From positions 1 through 64,000 of the forward strand of contig JACERV010000022.1 of the NCBI GenBank assembly GCA_013911065.1: a DNA stretch of 64,000 nt, in the 5' to 3' direction. The notes under the pieces are model-generated. The model was given only the letters and a program-made list of their open reading frames with translations, did no database searches and was not told the DNA's origin. Positions 25,699 through 34,396 of this stretch are shown here, in pieces. Every line of letters begins with the position of its first letter. Positions within the stretch are counted from its first letter, which is position 1. A program made the translations under genes and the position numbers. This DNA comes from Ruminococcus sp. GTDB taxonomy: Bacteria; Bacillota; Clostridia; Lachnospirales; Lachnospiraceae.

Positions 25699-27444
25699 AT
25701 GTTAAAAATATTATCTATTGCACCTTATAAAAACTTAAAAAAGAAATTTGATACTATTGCAATGTCTTTTGAGGATATTCACTTAGAGAGTTATGTTGGT
25801 GACCTGTCTGACGGTGTTTCTATTGCAAAAGAAAAGGAAAAATCATTTGATATTATTATTTCCCGAGGGGGAACTGCAGAAGAGATAAAAAAAGTCAGCA
25901 AACTTCCAGTTATTGAGGTTGATATATCTATTCTGGATATTTTAAGGATCATAAAAATGATTGAAAGCTATAGTCAGGATTTCGCATTTATCGGTTTTGC
26001 AAATATCACAAGGCAAGTATCCATACTGTCAGAAATATTAGATAAACACTTTGATATTATTACCGTTGAAAGTCAGGAACAGGTATCCTCTGTTATTGAT
26101 GAACTAAAAAATAATGGATATTCATTAATAATTGGAGATAGGATTACCACGCATATTGCATTGGAGAATGGGATAAATGCAATTTTAATTGAAAGCGGAG
26201 ATGAAAGCATTGCGGCAGCGATAAAAGATGCAATTGTAGTTGGAAATGCTTTTGCGAAGAAAAGTGAAGAACAGTTTTATGAAGAATATATCGCGAAACA
26301 GCTTGAAATTTCTATATTTCTCTTGGATCAGGAAATGAATATTTTATATACTAATTCTCATAGTGATTCAAAGACTCTTTTTTCTGCAATAAATAGAATT
26401 ATTGTAGTCTTGGCGGAAAATCAGAAAGAAAAAATGATTTCCTATAAAAAAATTCATGGGAAATTGCATTCCATCGAAGTTTTACCATGCTGTTATGGAT
26501 ACATTGCTTATGTAAAGGCACTTTCTGTTTCTGAGGGAATGAACCCGTTAATTATTTATGAAGAGAAAAATATGGGTAACAGTACCCTAACCAACAGTTC
26601 TATATTTGTGGGCAGGAAAATTGAAAAATTAAAACAGCTCTTAGGGACAAAATCTAATATAGTCATCTATGGAGAGCGGGGCACCGGAAAAGAAAGCCTG
26701 AAAAAAATTGTATTGAATCAAACGAAAGCCAATAATTACTGGACAATAAACCTGTCAGGTGAATTTTCAAAATATGAATGGAATAGTTTACTGAATTCCT
26801 ATACATCGATTCTTTATGATAATGATACTACTTTTTTTATTGAAGGTATTAGCAACTCCAAAATAGGCTATCTGTATGATTTGATTCATTTTATTGAAAA
26901 TTTTCCGGTGAGCTCTAATCAGTGGATATTTCTATTGACTGTTAATGAAGATTCGGAGCAGGCTCTTCAGCTTCTATGTGAAGCACCGGGTATTTTGCCG
27001 TTTAAACTTGAATCACTAAGAAAACGTTCAGATGAAATCGGCTCACTTATCAGTCTTTATGTCTACGAGTTTAAAACAAGATATAACAAAAATGTCATAG
27101 GATTTGAACCGAGTGCTTTAGACTTAATGAAGTCTTATCATTGGCCCGGAAATGTGCGGCAATTAAAAAAAGCAATTGAAGAAATGGTTGTCTTTACTTC
27201 AGGTACCTTTATTTCAAAATGTACTGTTATTGAATATTTAAATCAGGCGGAGAGTGATTGGAAGAATCTGAAAATGGATCAGTCCTTTAACTGGGAAGAA
27301 ATGAAGGGGAAATCTTTGGAAGAGATTAAAAAATTAGTTATTCAAAAAGCTTTGGCATACAATAAGGGGAATAAAACGAAGACTGCGAAGGAGTTACAAA
27401 TAAGCCGAAGCACACTGTGGAGGTATATAGAAAACCAGATATAG
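25699..27444 (+). CDS. PrpR-like regulator with degenerate sigma-54-type AAA domain
   Basis: A 581-residue protein. Residues 1-185 are a PrpR N-terminal sensory domain (LSIAPYKNLKKKF, DIIISRGGTAEEIKK). Residues 190-290 resemble a PAS-like linker. From about 300 there is an AAA domain with Walker A GERGTGKES and Walker-B-like TTFFIEGIS, then the C-terminal HWPGNVRQL and a Fis-type helix (TKTAKELQISRSTLWRYI). The GAFTGA loop that contacts sigma-54 is absent: the segment between Walker A and B is short and unrelated. No -24/-12 promoter is visible nearby. It probably controls the divergent kinase-pdxA2 operon with an acid-sugar ligand, by a sigma-54-independent route. ATG 25699 follows CGGAGAG; TTG 25672 is rejected. 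Confidence 0.8.
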   Translation: MLKILSIAPYKNLKKKFDTIAMSFEDIHLESYVGDLSDGVSIAKEKEKSFDIIISRGGTAEEIKKVSKLPVIEVDISILDILRIIKMIESYSQDFAFIGFANITRQVSILSEILDKHFDIITVESQEQVSSVIDELKNNGYSLIIGDRITTHIALENGINAILIESGDESIAAAIKDAIVVGNAFAKKSEEQFYEEYIAKQLEISIFLLDQEMNILYTNSHSDSKTLFSAINRIIVVLAENQKEKMISYKKIHGKLHSIEVLPCCYGYIAYVKALSVSEGMNPLIIYEEKNMGNSTLTNSSIFVGRKIEKLKQLLGTKSNIVIYGERGTGKESLKKIVLNQTKANNYWTINLSGEFSKYEWNSLLNSYTSILYDNDTTFFIEGISNSKIGYLYDLIHFIENFPVSSNQWIFLLTVNEDSEQALQLLCEAPGILPFKLESLRKRSDEIGSLISLYVYEFKTRYNKNVIGFEPSALDLMKSYHWPGNVRQLKKAIEEMVVFTSGTFISKCTVIEYLNQAESDWKNLKMDQSFNWEEMKGKSLEEIKKLVIQKALAYNKGNKTKTAKELQISRSTLWRYIENQI

Positions 27445-27518
27445 AAACATCTCATAAGTATATGTGTTTTTTCGATTTGAAGATTACAGGGGTATATGCT
27501 ACTTTTATAGAAGTAAGG

Positions 27519-27674
27519 CATATAGTGATGACAGAAGTCATTGAAAAGGGAATCCGGTGAGAGTCCGGAACAGCCCCCTCTACTGTGTGATGGACGATAA
27601 TTCTAATAAGCCACTTAAATATTTGGGGAAGGCAGAATTAAAGGAAGATATCAAGTCAGGAGACCTGCTATATG
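27519..27674 (+). ncRNA. cobalamin riboswitch
   Basis: P1 is CATATAG (27519-27525) with CTATATG (27668-27674). Between them are the family hallmarks in order: AAGGGAATCCGGTGAGAGTC (from 27545), ACAGCCCCC, ACTGTG, GGACGATAA, TAAGCCACTT, GGGGAAGGC and the B12 box AGTCAGGAGACCTGC (27655-27669). A terminator follows and then a CobW-type gene and a corrinoid methyltransferase operon, so adenosyl- or methylcobalamin would turn the operon down when plentiful. Confidence 0.93.
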
Positions 27675-27696
27675 TGAAAGATTCTTTTCGGTGGGG

Positions 27697-27750
27697 AAAG
27701 AACAGTGATTACGCTGTTTTTTCTGCACCTTTTTTGTGCAGCAAAACAAC
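27697..27750 (+). terminator. expression platform of the cobalamin riboswitch
   Basis: AACAGT (27701-27706) pairs with GCTGTT (27713-27718), extended by A/G-rich against T bases and followed by TTTT: an intrinsic terminator. A second hairpin, CTGCAC (27723-27728) with GTGCAG (27736-27741), lies between it and the ribosome binding site AAAGGAGAG at 27765. Either could carry the on/off decision. Confidence 0.6.
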
Positions 27751-27777
27751 TAATATACAGCAGCAAAAGGAGAGCAT

Positions 27778-28719
27778 ATGGAAATTCAAATTATATCCGG
27801 ATTTTTGGGCACTGGGAAAACCACCTTTTTAAATCAATACCTTCCCTTGTTGGATAGGAAAACAGTAGTGATAGAAAATGAATTTGGTGATGTAGGCATA
27901 GATGGTGAACTGATAAAGGGAGATATCCCGGTACGGGAAATCTATGCAGGATGTATTTGCTGCAGTTTATCAGTAGAGTTTCGTGAAGGGATATGTGAGA
28001 TTGAGAAAAAATTTCATCCAGATAGAATCTTAATTGAACCTTCTGGTGTGGGGAGGCTTTCAGATGTAATAAATGCTTGTGAAAAAGCAAGAGTAAAGGA
28101 TGGTGTGGATGTAAATGTGACGAAGCTGATTTCCATGGTAGATATTGTGGCTTTCGAAGAATGTGCAGATTACTTTGGAAGTTTTTACCTGGACCAGATT
28201 CAACATGGAAGATTATTACTACTTAGCAATTTAGAAGGAATCGGAAAAACCGAAAAAATAGAACAGATAGAGCGGATTCGAGAAAAAAACCCGGATGCAA
28301 TTATATATGAAGGGGATTGGAGGGAATTAGATGAGGAAGCATTGCTGACGCTGGTAGATATGGCGGAGAATTACACCGATCATCCAGAGGTTGTTGTTCA
28401 GCAGCCAATTCCGGCAGATAAAGTTTTTTCCAGCCTAAGTTTTATAAATCCAGGAGTGAAAACAGTTGACCAAATAAAAAAAGCAATAGCAATGTTGAAA
28501 AATCAGGAGTATGGACAAGTCCTTCGGATAAAAGGAATTCTGCAAGTTGATACAGGTGAGGTGCTTCAGGTGGATGCAACGCCTCATTATAGTAGATATC
28601 AGAGCGCAGCAAATAGTAATAGAGATGAGAAAGAAAATAAACTTATATTAATTGGCTGCAATTTAGAGCAAGAGAAGATAAGAGAATTATTTTATCCGGG
28701 AATGAAGGAGGAAAAATGA
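27778..28719 (+). CDS. CobW/COG0523-family GTPase
   Basis: A 313-residue G3E GTPase: Walker A GFLGTGKTTFL (residues 8-18), the metal-binding CxCC motif in AGCICCSLSVEF (about 59-64), EPSGVG (switch region, about 84) and a C-terminal CobW_C-like domain (about 220-310). The family delivers metals such as zinc or cobalt to client proteins. Being the first gene under a B12 riboswitch and coupled by an ATGA overlap to a zinc-type methyltransferase gene, it may load the metal site of the three uroporphyrinogen-decarboxylase-family enzymes or support corrinoid handling; this is inference. Confidence 0.87.
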   Translation: MEIQIISGFLGTGKTTFLNQYLPLLDRKTVVIENEFGDVGIDGELIKGDIPVREIYAGCICCSLSVEFREGICEIEKKFHPDRILIEPSGVGRLSDVINACEKARVKDGVDVNVTKLISMVDIVAFEECADYFGSFYLDQIQHGRLLLLSNLEGIGKTEKIEQIERIREKNPDAIIYEGDWRELDEEALLTLVDMAENYTDHPEVVVQQPIPADKVFSSLSFINPGVKTVDQIKKAIAMLKNQEYGQVLRIKGILQVDTGEVLQVDATPHYSRYQSAANSNRDEKENKLILIGCNLEQEKIRELFYPGMKEEK

Positions 28720-29588
28720 TGAATGGCATTAAAGATTTCAACTGTTCATACGACAATTCTGTGGGCATAAATGAGGCAGTGACAAAGGAGTTAAACCTAA
28801 AATTCCCCGAAGCATACAAATATGGGGAATCCATGGCAGATATAGCAAAAGCTTTAAAGAAACATGATGGGGCAGATTTTTGTGAGCTTCCCTTTTGCCA
28901 TACAGTGGAGGCAGAAGCTATGGGTGGCCTTGTCAATTATGGAAACGATAAAATCGGCCCAAGGGCAAAGGAGTATATTTGTACAGATATAGAGGAATTA
29001 CTGGAACTTCCTGAGATTGACTATTCAAAAGGCCGTATCCACGAAGTTTTGCTGGCTTGCCGTCACTTGCGGGAACAAGGAGAGAATGTGGTTTTAGAGG
29101 TGGCCGGCCCATTTACGATTCTCAATGTACTCATTGATGCCAGATATGTATTTAAGGGAATGCGTAAAAAGCCAGAAGTCATGAAAAAAGTATATGAAAA
29201 GTTTGAAAAAGAGATATTGCGCTATATTAAAGAGGCACAAAAGTACGGAGTAAACTTAATCAGTTATGCGGACTCTTCCGGCGGTGTCAATATTCTTGGT
29301 CCTAAAATAGCGGAGCAGGTAGTAGAAGAGTTTACATATCCATTCTTGAAAGAAGTGGAGACATTAGTTGGAGATTCGGCAATTGTACTGCTTTGTCCAA
29401 AGACAACGTTTGCCCTGCTTGGGACAAGTAAAGCTGAATTTGAGGACGTAGAATTGGAAGAGCCAATGAAATATGGACAGGGGTGTATACATTTGATAGG
29501 TAAAGAGAAATTTGCCGGGCAAATGTGCATCAAAAACATTGGATACAGATTGGAAAGTAAAAAAATAAAGGCAGTAAAGCTTTTATAA
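28716..29588 (+). CDS. uroporphyrinogen-decarboxylase-family methyltransferase, atypical metal site
   Basis: A 290-residue member of the UROD/MtaA/CmuA superfamily, shorter than its two paralogues in the operon. Family landmarks include DFCELPFCHTVEAEAMGG (about 48-65), the central LEVAGPFTILNVLIDAR (about 128) and SYADSSGGVNILGPK (about 187). The zinc motif HxC of MtaA-type enzymes is replaced by VLLCPKT, so the histidine is missing although cysteines remain (GQGC, QMC). It overlaps the CobW gene by ATGA. It may act as a non-catalytic partner or use another set of ligands. Methyl transfer from or to the corrinoid protein is inferred from context. Confidence 0.75.
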   Translation: MMNGIKDFNCSYDNSVGINEAVTKELNLKFPEAYKYGESMADIAKALKKHDGADFCELPFCHTVEAEAMGGLVNYGNDKIGPRAKEYICTDIEELLELPEIDYSKGRIHEVLLACRHLREQGENVVLEVAGPFTILNVLIDARYVFKGMRKKPEVMKKVYEKFEKEILRYIKEAQKYGVNLISYADSSGGVNILGPKIAEQVVEEFTYPFLKEVETLVGDSAIVLLCPKTTFALLGTSKAEFEDVELEEPMKYGQGCIHLIGKEKFAGQMCIKNIGYRLESKKIKAVKLL

Positions 29589-29605
29589 TAAAGGAGGACT
29601 TTTTT

Positions 29606-30679
29606 ATGCACAAACAGGATAAGATGACCCCGATGGAACGCTTGAATGCGTTTATGACCGGACAGCCTATGGATAGAATTCTGGCTATCCCTGTAGCTTG
29701 TTCCATGTCGGGAAGAGCTTGTGGGATGACCCATAAGACAAAAAGAAGTACAGCGGAAAATGAAGCGCAGGCGCAAATTGCATGTTATGAACGGTTTGGA
29801 AACGACTTGCTGATTGCAGAATATGGCCTGCATGGAGTTGGAATGGCATTGGGAAGCAAGATGAGTGATCCGGAGGATTCTGTACCCGCAATTTTAGAAT
29901 ATGCGCTTGAAAATTTGGCGGATGTGGATAAACTGGACCCTTCTTTACTGAGTTTAGAAAAGGATGAGAAATTCCGCCTGCATCTTGAAACTGTAAAAAT
30001 TCTTGTGGAAAAAATGGGCAGTGAAATACCTACAGGAGTGCTGATTTCAGGACCGTTTACTGCGGTATCCAGCGTCTATAAGACAGAATATCTGCTCAGA
30101 GCAACCCGGAAAGATAAAGAAAACCTGCATAAGCTGCTTCGGTTTTGCACTGACGGATTGAAAAAAATATACAGAGAATTCGTTGGGGCAGGGGCCATGA
30201 TTTTGTTCTGTGATCCGATTGCATCAGGGACAATTATCAGCAGGAAACAGTATCTGGAATTCGTATTGCCGTACACAAAGGAATTGATGCAGGAGATTCA
30301 TGATGCAGGCGGTATGGTATGTTATCACATATGCGGCGATACAACGAGTATTGTGGAAGATATGGTGGAGTCAGGCTGTGATATGCTGAGTATTGATAAC
30401 AAAGTGGATTTAAAACGTACAAAAGAGCGGATTGGTGATAAAGTACCTCTTCTGGGGAATGTAGATCCTGTGGAAATTTTAATTTTAGGCGGACCAAAAG
30501 AAGTAGAATTGTCTGTGAAAAAATGTATTATGGACGCTTACGACAGCAAATGTGGATATATTCTGGCTTCGGGCTGTGATTTGAACGGAGATGTGCCGCT
30601 GGAAAACTTGGATGTGTTTATGGAAAGTGCAAGAAAATATGGAAAATATCCAGTAGGGCCGCAAAACTGGGAAGCATAG
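29606..30679 (+). CDS. MtaA/CmuA-type methyltransferase (UROD family)
   Basis: A 357-residue zinc-dependent methyltransferase of the UROD superfamily. TPMERLNAFMTGQPMDRI is the typical N-terminus; LISGPFTAVSSVYKTEYLLRATRKD (about 138) forms the barrel core; the metal site HxC is VCYHICGDT (about 232), and a third ligand can be the Cys of ILASGCDLNGDVP (about 322). It should move a methyl group between a substrate and the adjacent corrinoid protein, or from the corrinoid to tetrahydrofolate or another carrier. The methyl donor is unknown. AAAGGAGG precedes the ATG. Confidence 0.85.
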   Translation: MHKQDKMTPMERLNAFMTGQPMDRILAIPVACSMSGRACGMTHKTKRSTAENEAQAQIACYERFGNDLLIAEYGLHGVGMALGSKMSDPEDSVPAILEYALENLADVDKLDPSLLSLEKDEKFRLHLETVKILVEKMGSEIPTGVLISGPFTAVSSVYKTEYLLRATRKDKENLHKLLRFCTDGLKKIYREFVGAGAMILFCDPIASGTIISRKQYLEFVLPYTKELMQEIHDAGGMVCYHICGDTTSIVEDMVESGCDMLSIDNKVDLKRTKERIGDKVPLLGNVDPVEILILGGPKEVELSVKKCIMDAYDSKCGYILASGCDLNGDVPLENLDVFMESARKYGKYPVGPQNWEA

Positions 30680-30708
30680 AACCGAATAGAGAACAGGAGG
30701 ATGAACAA

Positions 30709-31359
30709 ATGGGTAAAAAAGAAGAGTATCTGAAAAGATTATCAGATGGAGTTGTTGAAATGGAAGAGGATGATGTGGCGGAGGCGTGTCAGGAATATTT
30801 AGACGCAGGCTATCCGGCATTTGATGGTATTATGGGAGGGCTTGTAGATGGTATGAATCGTGCCAGCCAGCTTTATGAGGAAGAGGAGTATTTTGTAACG
30901 GATGTGCTTCTTTGTTCAGATGCGATGTATGCGGGGCTTGACATCTTGCGCCCACATTTGCCGGACGAGGATGGAGAGACAAAGAAAAAAGGTGTTATTG
31001 GAGTCGTAGAAGGCGATACCCACGATATTGGAAAGAACCTTGTGAAAATCATGTTGGAAACAGCAGGATTTGAGATGACGGATTTAGGGCGGGATGTGCC
31101 GCTTCAAAAGTTTGTAGACACTGCAGAAGAAAAGAATGCGGATATGATATGTATGTCTACTTTAATGACAACTACGATGGGGGGCATGGAGACCGTAATT
31201 CACATGCTGGAAGAAGCTGGTCTGAGGGAACAGGTAAAAGTGCTGATTGGCGGCGGCCCTATTTCTCAAAAATATGCAGACAAAATAGGTGCAGACGGTT
31301 ATTCTGCCAATGCGGTGGAAGCAGTAAAACTTGCCAAAAGGCTTTTAAACATAATATAG
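30709..31359 (+). CDS. corrinoid protein (MtaC/MtbC-like)
   Basis: A 216-residue cobalamin-binding methyl carrier. Residues 1-90 are the helical cap domain (DAGYPAFDGIMGGLVDGM, EEYFVTDVLLCSDAMYAGLDIL); residues 95-215 are the Rossmann B12 domain with the base-off motif GDTHDIGKN (Asp, His and Gly of DxHxxG, about 103-111), LGRDVP and a late GGGPIS for the nucleotide tail. In this operon it is the central methyl carrier for the three flanking methyltransferases and the target of the RACo-type activator encoded two genes downstream. Confidence 0.92.
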   Translation: MGKKEEYLKRLSDGVVEMEEDDVAEACQEYLDAGYPAFDGIMGGLVDGMNRASQLYEEEEYFVTDVLLCSDAMYAGLDILRPHLPDEDGETKKKGVIGVVEGDTHDIGKNLVKIMLETAGFEMTDLGRDVPLQKFVDTAEEKNADMICMSTLMTTTMGGMETVIHMLEEAGLREQVKVLIGGGPISQKYADKIGADGYSANAVEAVKLAKRLLNII

Positions 31360-31369
31360 GAGAAAAGAT

Positions 31370-32386
31370 ATGATGACACCAAAAGAACGGTTGCAATTGG
31401 TATTAGAAAAGAAGCATGTTGACAGGCCGCCCTGCATTTGCCCAGGAGGTATGATGAATATGGTGACTGCCGGGCTTATGGATGCAGCAAACGTTTATAT
31501 GCCCGATGCGCATACGGATGCAAGGAAAATGGCAGACTTGGCGAAGGCAGTATATGAAAAAGACTGCTTTGAGAACTATGGGATTCCTTTTTGTATGACG
31601 GTTGAGGCAGAAGAGATGGGAGCAAAAGTGGACTTTGGTTCTACTGTTTATGAACCTCATGTAGTAGCGTATGTGATTGATACGGTGTGCAGCTGGGATA
31701 AGCTTCCCAGATTGGATTGTAACAATGGAAGGGCAAAAGTGGTACTGGATGCCATTCGCATATTAAGAGAGGAAACAGAGGGCGTTCCAATTGTCGGAAA
31801 CCTGACAGGCCCTATCAGCACCGCCAGCTCTATTATGGAGCCTGTTATCTTTTATAAGGAACTCCGCAAGAAAAATGCAGATGCACATGCATATATGGAG
31901 TTTATTACAGATCAGCTTATGGCGTTTGGGAGAGCTCAGATTGAGGCCGGAGCAGATGTGATTGCAATTTCAGATCCCAGCGGTACGGGAGAAATTATGG
32001 GGCCCAAGTATTTTCAGGAATTTGCAGTTACATACTTAAACAAATTGTTAGATGGATTGCAGAAGGAAAAGATGGGAACCATTGTACACATTTGCGGACA
32101 AATGAATCCGGTATACAAGGAAGTAAATCAGGTACATAGTGATATACTTAGTTTTGATTCTGTTGTGCCAATGAGGGAAGCGAGAGAACACTTGCAGGAG
32201 CGTATCCTAATGGGGAATGTCAGCACCTATGCATTAGAATTTGCAGATCCGGAAAAGGTAAAAGCGCTGACTAGAAATTGTATGAAAAATGGTTCTAATA
32301 TCATATCACCGGCTTGCGGACTGGGTATGAAGTCGCCGCTGGTAAATGTACAGGCTATTTTAGAGTGTCTGAAAGAGGAGGCGTAA
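31370..32386 (+). CDS. MtaA/CmuA-type methyltransferase (UROD family), third copy
   Basis: A 338-residue UROD-family methyltransferase. TPKERLQLVLEKKHVDRPPC opens it, NLTGPISTASSIMEPVIFYKEL (about 143) is the core, and IVHICGQ (about 238) plus the Cys of IISPACGLGMKS (about 315) give the HxC...C zinc site, which is complete. Its N-terminal third is similar to the 28716 gene (both have a CxTVEAEEMG/CHTVEAEAMG segment), suggesting these two are closer paralogues while the 29606 protein is distinct. It starts 10 bases after the corrinoid gene and ends 1 base before the activator gene. Confidence 0.85.
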   Translation: MMTPKERLQLVLEKKHVDRPPCICPGGMMNMVTAGLMDAANVYMPDAHTDARKMADLAKAVYEKDCFENYGIPFCMTVEAEEMGAKVDFGSTVYEPHVVAYVIDTVCSWDKLPRLDCNNGRAKVVLDAIRILREETEGVPIVGNLTGPISTASSIMEPVIFYKELRKKNADAHAYMEFITDQLMAFGRAQIEAGADVIAISDPSGTGEIMGPKYFQEFAVTYLNKLLDGLQKEKMGTIVHICGQMNPVYKEVNQVHSDILSFDSVVPMREAREHLQERILMGNVSTYALEFADPEKVKALTRNCMKNGSNIISPACGLGMKSPLVNVQAILECLKEEA

Positions 32387-32387
32387 G

Positions 32388-33986
32388 ATGGCTGAAATCA
32401 TCTTCAAACAAAGGGCGGGGTGCATTTCCTGCTCTGATGGAGACAATCTGATGCAAGTATTGTTGGATGCCGGGATTTTTGTTGATAACCCATGCAGCGG
32501 AAAAGGACTTTGTGGAAAATGCAAAGTAAGAGTGCTGTCAGGGAATCCTTCCGTCATGTCGGATACAGAGAAAAAGCTGCTGAAGCAGGAGGAGATAGTA
32601 TCAGGCGTTCGGCTGTCATGTCTTACAGAGGTGTCAGGACACATGGAAATTGAGCTGCTGCAAAAAGAAGGTCAGCACAAAGTGCTGACAAAAGGCTATA
32701 TCCCGGAATTTGACAAGGACAGCTTTGAGGAAGGATACGGAATTTGCATTGATATTGGTACCACAACAGTTGTCACAGCACTAATTGATTTGTGTACAGG
32801 GGAAGAACTTGCAGATGCTTCCATGATTAATGCCCAGAAACATTATGGCCTGGATGTTTTGACCAGAATCACATACGAATATGAAAACCCGGAAAATGGA
32901 GCAGAAAAACTGCAGAAGGCCATTGTAAATTCTATTAATGGAATGATAGAAGAAGTATGCCGGGAAGCAGAAGTTGATAAATCTAAAATTTTGGAAATAG
33001 ATGTGGCAGCAAACTGCACTATGCTTCATATGCTGCTTGGAGTGGATGCAAGAAGTATTGGGAAGTCTCCATATAAGCCGCAATTTTTGAAAGCCCAGGA
33101 ATTATTTGCGAGAAAGATTGGAATTCAGGCGGGACACGGTACAAAGCTATACTGTCTGCCGTCGGTATCTGGTTACATAGGAGCAGATATTGTGGCTGGG
33201 GCATATGTGTGCAGATTGCAGGAAGAGGCTCGTAATGTCTTATTTATTGATATTGGTACCAATGGTGAAATCGTGCTTGCAAGCAAAGGAAGAATTTTAT
33301 GCTGCTCCTGTGCTGCGGGACCTGCACTGGAAGGGATGAATATCAGCTCGGGGATGCGGGCATCTGAAGGTGCAATAGAAGATGTAAAGATAAGAGAGAA
33401 GGGGATTGTATTACAGACCATTGGTGACCGGGAACCGATCGGGATATGTGGAAGCGGAATTTTGGCTGTTGTAAAAGAATTGCTGGCAACTGGAATTGTG
33501 AAAAAGACGGGAGTATTTGTAAAAAAAGAAAAGCTTCCTGAAACGGATTACCGGTATCCCATGATTCGCCTAAATGGTACAAAGCGTGAGCTGATTCTGC
33601 ATAAGGAACCTGAACTGCTAGTAACCCAGGGGGACGTAAGGCAGGTTCAACTGGCGAAAGGCGCTATTTTGTCTGGCTTTATGGCGTTACTAAATAAAGC
33701 AGGTATTCATATGGAGGATTTGAATAAGGTGATGATAGCCGGTCAGTTTGGAGCACATCTTCCGGCAGAGTCGTTGATAGGAACGGGTATCTTGCCAAAT
33801 GCGGTGAAAGACAAACTGGAGTATGTGGGAAATTCATCGAAGACAGGCGCATATATGACATTAATGTCTAAGAAGGTAAAGCGGGAAATAGAGGCCCTGG
33901 CAGAACGAATGGAGTATATGGAATTGGCAGAAACAGAAAACTATGAGCGGATATTTACGGAATGTATGATATTTCCGGAAATATAA
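32388..33986 (+). CDS. RACo-type reductive activator of corrinoid protein
   Basis: A 532-residue protein with an N-terminal [2Fe-2S] ferredoxin domain, Cys pattern CSGKGLCGKC (CX5CX2C, about residues 36-45) plus the Cys of RLSCLTEV (about 77), a linker, and a C-terminal ASKHA-type ATPase (DUF4445) starting YGICIDIGTTTVVTALID (about 118) with later IDIGTNGEI (about 287) and GICGSGIL (about 350). RACo proteins use ATP to reduce Co(II) corrinoid, formed by accidental oxidation, to the active Co(I). Its presence shows that the operon carries out true corrinoid methyl transfer. It is the last gene of the riboswitch-controlled unit. Confidence 0.92.
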   Translation: MAEIIFKQRAGCISCSDGDNLMQVLLDAGIFVDNPCSGKGLCGKCKVRVLSGNPSVMSDTEKKLLKQEEIVSGVRLSCLTEVSGHMEIELLQKEGQHKVLTKGYIPEFDKDSFEEGYGICIDIGTTTVVTALIDLCTGEELADASMINAQKHYGLDVLTRITYEYENPENGAEKLQKAIVNSINGMIEEVCREAEVDKSKILEIDVAANCTMLHMLLGVDARSIGKSPYKPQFLKAQELFARKIGIQAGHGTKLYCLPSVSGYIGADIVAGAYVCRLQEEARNVLFIDIGTNGEIVLASKGRILCCSCAAGPALEGMNISSGMRASEGAIEDVKIREKGIVLQTIGDREPIGICGSGILAVVKELLATGIVKKTGVFVKKEKLPETDYRYPMIRLNGTKRELILHKEPELLVTQGDVRQVQLAKGAILSGFMALLNKAGIHMEDLNKVMIAGQFGAHLPAESLIGTGILPNAVKDKLEYVGNSSKTGAYMTLMSKKVKREIEALAERMEYMELAETENYERIFTECMIFPEI

Positions 33987-34040
33987 TTATATTTAAAGCC
34001 TCTAAGTTATATCTCTATTCATAAGGCTCTTAACAAAAAT

Positions 34041-34235
34041 CTAAATGATAAAGATGCACAGGGTTGATTGTTTAATCAATCCTGTTTTTATATTGACATC
34101 TGTTGTAATCTCGTAATTCGTACGAAATCCCAAAGATTTATGTTTCCAGAGGGCATCCGCTTTTTCAAGTTCAAAGTAATAGTTGGCGCAAAGAGTGAGA
34201 TACATATCATGGAGTTCAAAACCCGGCTGCTCCAT
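34041..34235 (-). other. possible small gene or gene fragment, unknown
   Basis: A 64-codon minus-strand frame whose middle reads like ordinary protein (HDMYLTLCANYYFELEKADA and LWKHKSLGFRTNYE), but with no clear ribosome binding site and no neighbours on that strand. It may be a remnant. The rest of 33987-34396 holds the promoter and operator-like sites of the next operon. Confidence 0.25.
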
Positions 34236-34283
34236 GAACGAAAGATACCGGGCTAACTTAAATAAAATTGTGCAAAATGCATA

Positions 34284-34319
34284 TTACAAATGTCACAAGT
34301 TAATATATTGTTGTAACAA
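34284..34319. promoter_or_regulatory. operator-like sites upstream of PfkB operon
   Basis: TTACAAATGT (34284-34293) is repeated exactly at 37142-37151 ahead of the ABC importer operon. Nearby, TTGTT-GT-AACAA (34308-34319) is a perfect inverted repeat. Both lie just upstream of the -35 element at 34335, positions suited to an activator or repressor such as the NarL-type regulator encoded at 43256. Confidence 0.4.
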
Positions 34320-34334
34320 ATACACAGAAAAATA

Positions 34335-34363
34335 TTGACTTTTTTTTATCTAATGTCTATGAT
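34335..34363 (+). promoter_or_regulatory. sigma-A promoter of PfkB-aldolase-isomerase operon
   Basis: TTGACT (34335-34340) and TATGAT (34358-34363) with a 17-base spacer. Transcription would begin near 34370, which rules out translation from the in-frame ATG at 34364 and supports ATG 34397. Confidence 0.75.
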
Positions 34364-34396
34364 ATGAGTATTGTTGAAAGGAAAAAGGAGGGGCTT

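Noticed and set aside
27557-27832. A 91-codon plus-strand frame ahead of the CobW gene
   Set aside because: It is wholly made of the cobalamin riboswitch and its expression platform, and continues into the CobW gene in another frame.
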